Of a stretch of DNA of 64,000 bases, positions 44,027-52,774 are shown in pieces. The notes below the pieces were generated by a model that worked only from the letters and a program-made list of their open reading frames with translations, searched no databases and was not told the DNA's origin. The translations under genes and the position numbers were made by a program. The stretch lies in the NCBI GenBank assembly GCA_022824265.1, contig JAJEAG010000027.1:80986-144985 (forward strand). The letters run 5' to 3'. This stretch comes from Candidatus Poribacteria bacterium (GTDB lineage: Bacteria; Poribacteria; WGA-4E; WGA-3G). The first letter of the stretch is position 1. Each line of letters starts with the position of its first letter.

Positions 44027-44749
44027 CTACGGAACATCCAGTTCTAAATCACTAAGTTTCTTTAGTAAATCTATGTTCTGTATTGGATTCTCTTTGATTT
44101 GTAAACGTTTTAATCCCTTCAAATTGATTATGGATTGAATATCATTTATATTATTTTTATCCAATGCTAAGTGCGACAATTGCGTGAAGTCAGCAAGTTG
44201 TGAAATATCCTTAATTTGATTACCGCTAAGCCATAAGTGTGTTAACTGTTTCAGATTTGCAAGTGGTGAAATGTCACTTAGTTGATTACGTCTTATATTT
44301 AACAACTGAATCTGCTTTAAGTTAGCCAGTGGTGTTATATCGCTAATTTGATTGTTCCAAAGACCTAATTCTGTGAGTTGTTTCAATTCAGCCAGCGGTG
44401 TTATATCTGTGATATAATTTTCACCAAGTCCTAATTTCGTAAGTTGTGATAATCCAGCAAGTGGCGTAATATCACCGATTTCATTATCCCAGAATTCTAC
44501 ATAAGTTAGTTTCGTCAAACCTGAGATAGGCGTGATGTCGCTAATTTGATTTTTTTGAAGTTCTAAAACTCTTAAACTTGTTGCTCTTTCCAATCCTGCC
44601 AAGTCTTTTATGCCTTTTTCTTCGGCATGAAGTTTTTCTAAACTTTCCAACTGTGTTAGTAGAATTGAATCATTTGGTTTTAAACCAAATACTTCTCGAA
44701 TCGCATCCGCTAAGTTTGCATCCGAAATTAAACCATTAACATATTTCAT
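44027..44749 (-). CDS. leucine-rich-repeat protein without signal peptide
   Basis: 240 residues. It begins directly with the cap DANLADAIREVFGLKPND, which matches the cap of the neighbouring LRR gene, followed by about eight 22-residue repeats with N-x-I-x-D-I-T-P-L. No signal peptide or ribosome site is seen at the ATG. It may be a cytoplasmic protein, or a 5'-truncated paralog that lost its leader; the cap homology at position 5-20 favours truncation. The frame itself is uninterrupted. Confidence 0.75.
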   Translation of the reverse strand: MKYVNGLISDANLADAIREVFGLKPNDSILLTQLESLEKLHAEEKGIKDLAGLERATSLRVLELQKNQISDITPISGLTKLTYVEFWDNEIGDITPLAGLSQLTKLGLGENYITDITPLAELKQLTELGLWNNQISDITPLANLKQIQLLNIRRNQLSDISPLANLKQLTHLWLSGNQIKDISQLADFTQLSHLALDKNNINDIQSIINLKGLKRLQIKENPIQNIDLLKKLSDLELDVP

Positions 44750-44761
44750 ATTTCATATTCT

Positions 44762-44805
44762 AATACTTGATGGACACCACTGAAAAGCAGTGTCCATCAA
44801 GTATT
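44762..44805 (-). terminator. 16-bp perfect hairpin after the PSD1 gene
   Basis: AATACTTGATGGACAC (44762-44777) and its exact complement (44790-44805) with a 12-base loop. It starts within two bases of the PSD1 stop, between that gene and the LRR genes, so it may uncouple them. The sequence is symmetric and works on either strand. Confidence 0.7.
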
Positions 44806-44806
44806 A

Positions 44807-47800
44807 TTATCCTTTATTCAGGACTTCATCTAAATTGAGTATTAGGTTTGCAATCATCGTCCATGTAGCGACTTCGACTGCATCTAATTTTTCGTCAGGT
44901 TTGGATTCACCGACAGCGATGAGTTCTTTGGCTGCCTCAGGATTTGCTTTCAATTCTTCTGCGTGTACTTGCATCGTATTGAGTATTAGTGCTGCTTCCG
45001 TTGGTTTCGGTTCGCGGGCAGTTGCCAACTCAAACATGTAAGCAATCCTTTCCTCTGGCGTATTGCCTCCAAATTTAATCGTACGTTCAGCAAAAACTCG
45101 TGCTGCTTCAAAGAATTGTGGATCGTTCATCAGCATTAACGCCTGCATCGGTGTATTCGTGCGTTCACGACGGATCGTGCAAGCCTCTCGTGATGGTGCG
45201 TCCAAGATATTCATTTGTGGTGGTGGTGCAGTGCGTTTCCAGAATGTATAGAGACTTCTGCGATGCACTTTATCAGAACCAGAATCTTTCCTAAAGGTAT
45301 CAGTATTAGATCCTGTAAATCCGACTGCTTTCCAAAGTCCACCGGGTTGCGGCGGTTTCACACTCGGTCCACCGATACGCTTAAACAACAGACCGCTAAG
45401 AGCGAGGGCGTTATCGCGAACAATTTCAGCATCAAAACGATACCTTGGACCACGGGAAAGCAACAAATTATCTGCATCAAGTTCCAATTTCTCTGGAGTA
45501 ACCCGTGAACTTTGTCTGTATGTTGCCGAAGTAAGCATCAGTTTCAGCATTGTTTGCATGTCCCATTCGGATGCAACAAATTCGGTTGCAAGCCAATCCA
45601 GTAATTCAGGATGGGTAGGTGGTATCCCTTGTGTACCGAAGTCTTCTGATGTTTGGACAATACCCGCTCCGAAAATATGCTGCCAGAATCGGTTAATTGT
45701 GACACGCGATGTGAGTGGATGCTTCGGTGAAACCAACCATTTTGCAAGTGAAAGCCTATTTGGCGGTGAACCTTTTACCATCGGTGGGAGTACAGCCGGT
45801 GTCTGTGGATAGACCTGTTCACCTTTGTGTTGATATGCGCCGCGTTCAAGAATGAATGCACCCCGCGGTTCTGAACGTTCCTGCATAACTAACGTTGTAG
45901 TAAGAGAATTGTTTAAAGAATTCCGCTTGTTTTGGTTATCTGAAATATCTGCGTAAAGTTTCTTCAAACCTTCATCGGTTGATACATTTCGACGATAGTA
46001 TTCACGAATTTGTGTCTGCTGATCGCCGTTGCGTTTCCCTCTTTCAATTGCTATGGTGTCAACGATGTTTGCTGTTACCATCGGTGTATCGGATTCCATT
46101 CTAAAATAAAAACCAGACGGACCTGAATAGTTGACAACCTTCAACAACAAGGCGTTATTACCGGGATTTAACTGAATTTGGATTCTGTCTGAATCCGCTG
46201 CAGCATCACGTTGAATATTGCTGGCAAGCACTTCCGTTTGGTTTACCCACACTTTCAACCCATCATTACTGCTAAGGTAAAGTGTAGCTTTCTGCTTGGT
46301 TTCTGAGGATATGTTTCGATAAAGATAAGTGGCACTATTTTCACCAATGATGTCGTTATGTACCTCTCCATCTTTCCAGTGAGTCTGCTGTTTCCATGTC
46401 AATTCCTGTGAACCGACAGTGAATTTATCACCTGTATTCACAGGCTTGGTTTCAGGTTCATATACATTGTAGAAGGCAACGTTTCCGTGTTCAGCGGTAA
46501 ACGGACCGACTGAATGCCAGTTTCCAATTCCAACCTTAGAACCTATTGGGTAGATTGTTGGTGCATTTGTAACAGCAAGTCTGAAACGACCTAAATGATG
46601 TTTCGCATGTTCAGATTCGTGCTTAATCCGTATCCTTACCAATCCACCTTCAACACCGAACGGATTTGCAACGAGAAAAATCGCTTGCCTGCTGTTACCA
46701 CGATTATTATTGCTTTCCAATCCCCAACCTGTTTCCGGTTTATCATCAATTGCATTAGCAATGGAAAAATCAGCACCTGACTGTTCCTTGTCTGCCCAAG
46801 CCATTACAATGGGAACGGACATCCAAGGATCTTTTTCTTCAACAGGTTCTGCTGCTTCTTCAGTTGTTTTTTCACCGCCTTCTGTTTGCTCAGTTTCTGA
46901 TGTTACTTCCTCAGCGGGTTTTTCAGCATCTTTACCATCTTCGGTTTCTGGTGCTGCTTCCTCAGCAGATTCATCAGTATCATTTGCTGCTTCTTCGGCT
47001 GCTTTCTTTGCTTCTTCAGCAGCTTTTGCTGCCTCAGTAAACTTCTGTTCCTCTGCTTTAGTAGTATTTTCGTTTTCCGGTGTTACTTCCTCAACAGATT
47101 CATCAGTATCATTTGCTGCTTCTTCTGCCTCAGCTGCTTTCTTTGCCTCTTCGGCTGCTTTTGCTGCCTCAGCTGCTTTCTTTGCCTCTTCGGCTGCCTT
47201 CTGTATTGCTTCAGCATTCTTCTTTGCTGCTTCTTGGGCATCAGCAAGCATCTGTTCTGACATAGCAGCAGGGACCATATCAACAGAAAATCCTGTTAAG
47301 ACAACATTGCTATTGTCACTACGTCCGATACCACTTCCCGGTAAAGATTTATCCGGGATACCTTCCAATCGCAAGGCACTCCATTTGCCTGGGGGTAACT
47401 TTGCAATGACTTCATAGACCTCTTTGTCCGGATTCGTACCACTTGCTAAAACGGAATTATCATCATGGATTTTGACCGTTGCAAGTCCTTGTGAAAGGAC
47501 AACTTCTGGCTTAATGGTCGTCCACCGCGGCATCCTATTTTCCCAAGCAGTTTGGGCAGCGTCAATATGTGGGATCGATCCCTTACTCTGTGCGTCTAAA
47601 TCTTTTATCAGGTCATCATACTTTGCAAGTTGTGCTGTCTGTTCCGCTGTAGGTAGCTTTACAACAGGTGGAGAATCCTTACGGTTTCCATCCATTGCAT
47701 TCTCAGTAATATTGTTGAAATAAGCGTAAAGTTGATAATATTCCTTCTGTGATATTGGGTCGTATTTATGGTCGTGGCACTGTGCACAACCCGCAGTTAA

Positions 47801-48808
47801 ACCCATCCAGACAGTAGCAGTTGTATTTGCCCTGTCAACAGCGTATCGAACATAGTATTCCTCAGCAATTGAACCGCCTTCACTTGTTGTGACGTGGCAC
47901 CGGTTGAAACCTGTCGCAACACGTTGATCAAGCGTGGGTTCTGACAAAAGATCCCCCGCTAATTGTTCAATCGTGAACTGGTCAAAAGGAATGTTGTTAT
48001 TGAATGCGTTAATAACCCAATCTCTATAGGGCCACATCTCTCGGTAGTTGTCTAAATGGAGTCCATGGGTATCACCATAGCGCGCCACATCTAACCAGAA
48101 ACGTGCCATGTGTTCACCGTATTCCGGTTTTGCCATGAAGGTATCAATAAGCTTTTCGTAAGCATTAGGAGAATCGTCATTTAGAAATAAATGTATCTCT
48201 TCAAGCGTCGGTGGTAATCCTGTGAGATCAAAACTTAACCGCCGTATGAGTGATCGTTTATCTGCTTCTTCAGCAGGACGTAGACCTTCCTTTTCAAGAC
48301 GCGATAAGATGAATGTATCAATTGGATTCCTTACCCAATCTGCTTTTCTGACAGCAGGTGGCATTGGACGAACAGGTGTGGCAAATGCCCAATGGTCCTC
48401 CCATTTTGCACCTTGATTAATCCACTGTTTGATTGTCTCTATCTGCTCTGGTGTGAGTGTTTTATTGAAGTCTGCCGGTGGCATCTGATAACCATCTTCT
48501 TCAGAAACGATTCGGAGGAAGAGTTCACTCTCATCCGGTTTTTCTGGGACGATAATCGGATACCCACTCGGTTCAGAAAACGCGCCTTCTTTTGTATCAA
48601 GTCTTAGGTTTGCTTGACGCGCTTTCTCATCTGGACCGTGACATGCGAAACAGTTATTTGATAGGATAGGACGGATATCTTGTGTATAATCAACAGCCGT
48701 TTGTGCGGTTTCGTGGTTATCTGCGGATGCGATGGGAAGTCCTATCATCACGATACACAAACATACTAACATATAGGTTAGTGGAACGGTACTTTTAGCA
48801 CTTTTCAC
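44807..48808 (-). CDS. PSD1-type protein: planctomycete cytochrome c, DUF1549, DUF1553
   Basis: About 1333 residues. I prefer GTG 48808, eight bases after GGGAG, over GTG 48817. A signal peptide covers about 8-30. Planctomycete cytochrome C follows with CFACHGPD (haem motif at about 53-57) and the M-P-P ligand near 106. DUF1549 lies at about 155-365 (ARYGDTHGLHLDNYR) and DUF1553 in the last 270 (VTINRFWQHIFGAGIV). Between them is an inserted beta-rich concanavalin/PA14-like segment and a striking Ala/Glu/Lys low-complexity linker, about residues 545-690. It is periplasmic; PSD1 and DUF1501 genes are paired across planctomycetes but their function is unproven. Confidence 0.92.
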   Translation of the reverse strand: MKSAKSTVPLTYMLVCLCIVMIGLPIASADNHETAQTAVDYTQDIRPILSNNCFACHGPDEKARQANLRLDTKEGAFSEPSGYPIIVPEKPDESELFLRIVSEEDGYQMPPADFNKTLTPEQIETIKQWINQGAKWEDHWAFATPVRPMPPAVRKADWVRNPIDTFILSRLEKEGLRPAEEADKRSLIRRLSFDLTGLPPTLEEIHLFLNDDSPNAYEKLIDTFMAKPEYGEHMARFWLDVARYGDTHGLHLDNYREMWPYRDWVINAFNNNIPFDQFTIEQLAGDLLSEPTLDQRVATGFNRCHVTTSEGGSIAEEYYVRYAVDRANTTATVWMGLTAGCAQCHDHKYDPISQKEYYQLYAYFNNITENAMDGNRKDSPPVVKLPTAEQTAQLAKYDDLIKDLDAQSKGSIPHIDAAQTAWENRMPRWTTIKPEVVLSQGLATVKIHDDNSVLASGTNPDKEVYEVIAKLPPGKWSALRLEGIPDKSLPGSGIGRSDNSNVVLTGFSVDMVPAAMSEQMLADAQEAAKKNAEAIQKAAEEAKKAAEAAKAAEEAKKAAEAEEAANDTDESVEEVTPENENTTKAEEQKFTEAAKAAEEAKKAAEEAANDTDESAEEAAPETEDGKDAEKPAEEVTSETEQTEGGEKTTEEAAEPVEEKDPWMSVPIVMAWADKEQSGADFSIANAIDDKPETGWGLESNNNRGNSRQAIFLVANPFGVEGGLVRIRIKHESEHAKHHLGRFRLAVTNAPTIYPIGSKVGIGNWHSVGPFTAEHGNVAFYNVYEPETKPVNTGDKFTVGSQELTWKQQTHWKDGEVHNDIIGENSATYLYRNISSETKQKATLYLSSNDGLKVWVNQTEVLASNIQRDAAADSDRIQIQLNPGNNALLLKVVNYSGPSGFYFRMESDTPMVTANIVDTIAIERGKRNGDQQTQIREYYRRNVSTDEGLKKLYADISDNQNKRNSLNNSLTTTLVMQERSEPRGAFILERGAYQHKGEQVYPQTPAVLPPMVKGSPPNRLSLAKWLVSPKHPLTSRVTINRFWQHIFGAGIVQTSEDFGTQGIPPTHPELLDWLATEFVASEWDMQTMLKLMLTSATYRQSSRVTPEKLELDADNLLLSRGPRYRFDAEIVRDNALALSGLLFKRIGGPSVKPPQPGGLWKAVGFTGSNTDTFRKDSGSDKVHRRSLYTFWKRTAPPPQMNILDAPSREACTIRRERTNTPMQALMLMNDPQFFEAARVFAERTIKFGGNTPEERIAYMFELATAREPKPTEAALILNTMQVHAEELKANPEAAKELIAVGESKPDEKLDAVEVATWTMIANLILNLDEVLNKG

Positions 48809-49090
48809 TGGATTCACTCCCTTTTCAGATTGGCTTATAGGATAAAGTTTGTTTTAACAAAATATTATGCAATGTAACGTTACGGCAATCAAAAAGTTTA
48901 AAATTGGTTGTGTCATTTTAAGGTGTAAAAGATATTATTGTCAATTCTTTTTTGATTTAATATTATTTCAAACAGATAGCAGAAGAACGGTCTGAATGAC
49001 ACAAACTGGAGATTTCGTTGATAAAATCCGAGACGCGGGAAATCTGGTCAGTTGATATTAACCCACCCCTTAAAGAGAGAAATTGTCTAC

Positions 49091-49897
49091 CTATTTCCCA
49101 GCAACCTTTTCAAAAATGATAATATGCTGCCACGGCAGACTATCATTCGTCTCTACCCAAGACAAGGGATGTGGAGTTGCTTCCTTTATCACCTGCAATT
49201 GACTCATCTTGTGTAAACGTTTGATCGGAACATTGTCATCTTCCAAGCGATATTCTACAAAAACCACCCTACCACCTACTTTTAGTCCACGACAGATATT
49301 TTGCATCATCTCATAAGGATGCGAAAACTCATGGTAAACATCAACCATAATAACCAGATCAACAGAATTCGGCGGCAACTTCGGATCAGTAATAGTACCT
49401 AATATCCCTTTAATATTTGTAATACCTTCTTCCGCAGTCTTCTCAGCGAGGATATCAAGCATCTCCTGCTGAATTTCAACTCCGTAGATAGTGCCTGTAT
49501 CACCAATAACTGGTGAAATGCGACGTGCAATATAACCTGTTCCAACACCTATATCAGCAACAACATCTCCCTCCTTTAGTTTCAGCGATTTGATGAGAAG
49601 ATTTGGCATCTCTTCACGTTCGCGTTCAGGCCGTTCTAACCAGCCTGCAGCGAGATGTCCCATTACTTGTGATATTTCACGTCCCATGTATATCTTACCG
49701 ATCCCGTCTCGACTGGGTGCTCGTTGTTCATAGAGTGTACTTACGGGTCGCGTCATGTCCTTTTTTGAATGCGAATCACCTTTTGGCGAAGTTGTTGTAT
49801 AGATTAACAGAAAAAGTATACCAACAACGTAGGTGCAAATCTTTAGGGGTTTCGGCACATGGAGTGTGCCTATTACTTTGTGGAATTTTGTAATCAT
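49091..49897 (-). CDS. membrane-anchored class I SAM-dependent methyltransferase
   Basis: 268 residues. Residues about 17-37 are a single hydrophobic anchor. The methyltransferase core starts near 90; motif I is VADIGVGTGYIARRI near 115-130, followed by YGVEIQQEM and the D-L-V-I-M-V-D-V-Y-H-E-F strand near 185. Substrate is unknown. The first 20 codons include a perfect palindrome (49854-49870) that encodes T-L-H-V-P; the anchor may therefore be a recent addition by a repeat. The gene starts three bases after the stop of the oxidoreductase gene, with a good GGAAGGTGG site, so the two are coupled. Confidence 0.8.
   Translation of the reverse strand: MITKFHKVIGTLHVPKPLKICTYVVGILFLLIYTTTSPKGDSHSKKDMTRPVSTLYEQRAPSRDGIGKIYMGREISQVMGHLAAGWLERPEREREEMPNLLIKSLKLKEGDVVADIGVGTGYIARRISPVIGDTGTIYGVEIQQEMLDILAEKTAEEGITNIKGILGTITDPKLPPNSVDLVIMVDVYHEFSHPYEMMQNICRGLKVGGRVVFVEYRLEDDNVPIKRLHKMSQLQVIKEATPHPLSWVETNDSLPWQHIIIFEKVAGK
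49854..49870. repeat. palindrome inside the methyltransferase start
   Basis: GGCACA, TGGAG loop, TGTGCC. With its left flank, the minus strand reads AAAGTAATAGGCACACTCC, which matches the MITE interior at 7338-7356 (AAAGTAGTATGCACACTCC) at 17 of 19 positions. Confidence 0.6.
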
Positions 49898-49900
49898 CGG

Positions 49901-50944
49901 TTACCACCTTCCGAGGTACAGCCCTCGATTTTTCATAGGAATCGGTACACGCATCCCCTTCTGCCGTTGAGAGTCAACGATTGCAAAGACCATTTCGGTG
50001 CTGCGATGTGCAAGCTGGATATTGCCTTGTGTTTCAGTATCGGTGTCAATTGCTTCTACAATGTCCTCAATACACCCAACGGTACCGCTTTTTCGTTCAA
50101 AGGGTGGAAATTCTGTATTTAATATCTCATTAAACTGTCCTTGCCGTTTACGGAGTTCAAAACCGAGACCGTTGTTGAGTGAACGCACAGTGCCTTCACT
50201 GCAATTCACCTCAAATTCGTAAGCAGTTCCAAGAATGCTTATGCCGTGAATGCCATTCTTAAAACGAATGTACCCCATTACAATACCTGGGTCTGATTCC
50301 GTTTGATTATCCTCAAAATCAGCATCATCAACAGCGACGTTTCCTTGTACGTATTCTATCTCCGAATCACTTGCTAAAAAGAGTATCAAGTCGGCAGCGT
50401 GTGTGTAACCCCATAACGCAGAACCACCGGTATAAGAGATGATAGAACGTCTTTCTCCGATCTGTCCACTCTCAAGAATTTCACGCATCTTAATGTAACC
50501 CGGTGTAAAACGACGTTGCGTGCCGAGATTGAATTTGATGTTGTATTTTTCGCACACTTCAAGCATCGCATCTGCCTCTTCCATAGATGCACAGAGAGGT
50601 TTATCGCAATAGATTCCTTTCACACCGTTTTCAGCGGCAAATTGCGTTATATCTGCGTGGTTTCCCGGACGCGTTGCGATACTGATAATGTCAGGTTTTT
50701 CCTGTGTTATCATCTCTTCATAATCAAGGTAATACTTTGGGATGTTCCACTTATCGCAAACGTATTTTGCCTTCTCTTCAACTACATCCGCAGCAGCGAC
50801 AAGTTCTGTTCGTTCACAAGCGGTATAACTGGCAGCATGAGAATACGGTAGGGCACCGTGTGGTGATCCTCTTACTTCCTCATCAATTGTGCCGCCCATT
50901 CTACCGCACCCAACGATACAAACGCGATATTGTGTGGTTTCCAT
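49901..50944 (-). CDS. Gfo/Idh/MocA family oxidoreductase
   Basis: 347 residues with GGAGG seven bases before the ATG. The N-terminal Rossmann fold starts RVCIVGCGRMGGTIDEEV (G-x-G-x-x-G). The catalytic strand has CDKPLCAS near 104, the E-K-P-like motif as D-K-P with Lys in place. The C-terminal beta sheet is the usual dimer and substrate domain (H-A-A-D-L-I-L-F near 170). It oxidises or reduces a sugar or inositol-like compound with NAD(P). Two PhyH genes precede it and the methyltransferase follows, giving a four-gene leftward run. Confidence 0.88.
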   Translation of the reverse strand: METTQYRVCIVGCGRMGGTIDEEVRGSPHGALPYSHAASYTACERTELVAAADVVEEKAKYVCDKWNIPKYYLDYEEMITQEKPDIISIATRPGNHADITQFAAENGVKGIYCDKPLCASMEEADAMLEVCEKYNIKFNLGTQRRFTPGYIKMREILESGQIGERRSIISYTGGSALWGYTHAADLILFLASDSEIEYVQGNVAVDDADFEDNQTESDPGIVMGYIRFKNGIHGISILGTAYEFEVNCSEGTVRSLNNGLGFELRKRQGQFNEILNTEFPPFERKSGTVGCIEDIVEAIDTDTETQGNIQLAHRSTEMVFAIVDSQRQKGMRVPIPMKNRGLYLGRW

Positions 50945-50984
50945 TGGATTCCTCCATAAAGTATGTTCTTAATGCGGGTTTGTG

Positions 50985-51824
50985 TTAAACTGTTAATTCA
51001 ACAACATCTTGTTTGACAATTTCCTTTATATGTCCATAAGACGCAGTTTTTGTTAATTCTTGCACCTCTGGTGACAGACGTTCATATATTGGTTCAGGTA
51101 TTCCCGACCTTCCTTCAAATTGTGGACGATACCTAAGAATAAGGAACCTTCTATCACGATCTTTCGGTCTCCACTGCAAAACACCGTGTGTCAAGAGTTC
51201 AGAGATGATAACAAAATCACCGGCTTTTGGTGTGATATTGGTAAAAATGTCATCTGGTTCAGGATCAATACCGTCTGCTCCCGGTGTCAATAGGTCTTCA
51301 GGTCGTTCAAACTGACTCTTATGTGAACCCGGTATGACAATGAGTCCTCCATCACCGGGATTAACATCTGTAAGATAAAAGAACGCCACAAAATCATTAC
51401 AGTAGATTTGGCTATTCTTAATTTCATACCGTGTAAGCCAATGCCGTCCCTCACGGGCGCAATGCAAACCCGCAGGATTCGTTCCCATCGGTTGTCTGTC
51501 AGGATTGTGTTGTTCCAGTGTGAGAGTCCCCGATACAAACCTTGGCATATCAAAGGTAAATTCTTTGACAAGGGACCAAATAGAGGGATGCACCGTCATC
51601 GCTTCAAGTGATCGGTCAAAGGCATATCCGTGTTCATATCTTCCGCCTTTACCGGGTTCTAAATCGCGTGGACGCGTCGTAAATCCATCCGGACGTTCAT
51701 CAAGTGGCATGTGGATATATCTGTCAACTGCCTCTTGTGCTGCATTCAACGCTTCTCCTGTAACAGCATTCTTAATGTGCAGATAGCCTGTAACGTCAAA
51801 TAGATAACGTTGTTCTGGAGTCAT
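50985..51824 (-). CDS. PhyH-family oxygenase, LHCARE subgroup, copy A
   Basis: 279 residues with AAAAGGAA before the ATG. The start TPEQRYLFDVTGYLHIKN is typical. The proximal His is H121 in LHCAREGR, so the expected HxD reads H-C-A (A123). The GDGGLIVIPGSHKSQF block falls at 157-172, the distal His is H213 in LTHGVLQW and R225 or R226 can bind 2-oxoglutarate. E125 lies four residues after H121. It is about half identical by eye to the next copy, from which it is 11 bp apart. Substrate unknown. Confidence 0.85.
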   Translation of the reverse strand: MTPEQRYLFDVTGYLHIKNAVTGEALNAAQEAVDRYIHMPLDERPDGFTTRPRDLEPGKGGRYEHGYAFDRSLEAMTVHPSIWSLVKEFTFDMPRFVSGTLTLEQHNPDRQPMGTNPAGLHCAREGRHWLTRYEIKNSQIYCNDFVAFFYLTDVNPGDGGLIVIPGSHKSQFERPEDLLTPGADGIDPEPDDIFTNITPKAGDFVIISELLTHGVLQWRPKDRDRRFLILRYRPQFEGRSGIPEPIYERLSPEVQELTKTASYGHIKEIVKQDVVELTV

Positions 51825-51835
51825 ATTCGTTCCTT

Positions 51836-52651
51836 TTAAGTTAACTTGACATGTTCCCGTTTAACTATTTCCTTGATATGTGTATAATGTGCCGGTTGTG
51901 TAAGTTCACGGGTTTCAGGAGAAAGTCGTTCCATCACCTCAGGTGGAAACGGGTCTCTTTTCCCTCTATTGTCTTCAAAAAACTGTGTCTTGTAACGTAA
52001 TATAAGAAATCGACGATACCGTTCCTTAGGTTGCCAGATGAGAACCCCGTGCGTTAGCAACTCAGACATAACAATCGCATCCCCTGCACGTGCAGTAACA
52101 TTCACAAGGGCAGGATGAAGTTCATCTGACGGATTGTCGGGATCGGGAAAGAAAATCCCTTCAGGTCGTTCAAAATTCGCTTTATGTGAACCCGGTAAAA
52201 CAACTAACCCACCATCACCGGGATACACATCGGTGAAATAGAAAAAGATCGCAAAGTCGTTGTTGAATATTTGCCCATTCTTGGCAACGTAACGTCGTGT
52301 TTGCCATCCACAATCTTCACGGGCACAATGCAGTTTACCGATAGTCTGATCATGTTCAGGACCTTTAGCAACCAGAGACCCACGATTAAAACGCGGTCTG
52401 TTACTGGTCAACTCCTTTACAATGCCCCATGTTTTTGGATGCAGTGTGAGTGCCTCAAGCGATTTGTCATACGAAAAACCGTTGGAATAACCACCTCCAC
52501 CATAACTAATACCCGGCGGGAGTTTATCTTCTGGTGTTTGGACACAACGTTCAACTGCATCCTGGGCATTTTGAAGTTCTTCCACACTGAGAACGTTTTT
52601 TAGGTGAAGATAACCTGTCAAGTCAAATAGATATCGTTGTTTAGGAGTCAT
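51836..52651 (-). CDS. PhyH-family oxygenase, LHCARE subgroup, copy B
   Basis: 271 residues from ATG 52651, which has AGGAGG upstream and aligns with the other copy; the frame to 52708 would add 19 residues with no ribosome site. The proximal motif is H108-C109-A110 (LHCARED), followed by GDGGLVVLPGSHKANF near 145-160, distal His in LTHGVLIW and Arg in ERYRRFLI. It is the first gene of the leftward run (PhyH B, PhyH A, Gfo/Idh/MocA, methyltransferase). It shares a 123-bp divergent control region with the rightward sugar isomerase gene. Confidence 0.85.
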   Translation of the reverse strand: MTPKQRYLFDLTGYLHLKNVLSVEELQNAQDAVERCVQTPEDKLPPGISYGGGGYSNGFSYDKSLEALTLHPKTWGIVKELTSNRPRFNRGSLVAKGPEHDQTIGKLHCAREDCGWQTRRYVAKNGQIFNNDFAIFFYFTDVYPGDGGLVVLPGSHKANFERPEGIFFPDPDNPSDELHPALVNVTARAGDAIVMSELLTHGVLIWQPKERYRRFLILRYKTQFFEDNRGKRDPFPPEVMERLSPETRELTQPAHYTHIKEIVKREHVKLT

Positions 52652-52774
52652 AATATCCTCCTGTACCACATTTGGTGTGAATTGTATCATATACATATAT
52701 ATTTTCAAACTTAATTAATGTCAAAAATTGTGGTTTGCGTAGTATAATGTTAAAAAACGACTTGGAGGAAGTGT

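Noticed and set aside
42700..44740. Regular spacing in this region, like a CRISPR or tandem DNA repeat
   Set aside because: The period is about 66 bp and matches 22-residue leucine-rich repeats; the units vary at third codon positions and encode intact proteins.
46710..47417. 235-codon plus-strand ORF rich in Ser and Ala
   Set aside because: It is the antisense shadow of the Ala/Glu/Lys linker in the PSD1 gene; low-complexity codons suppress stops on both strands. No ribosome site.
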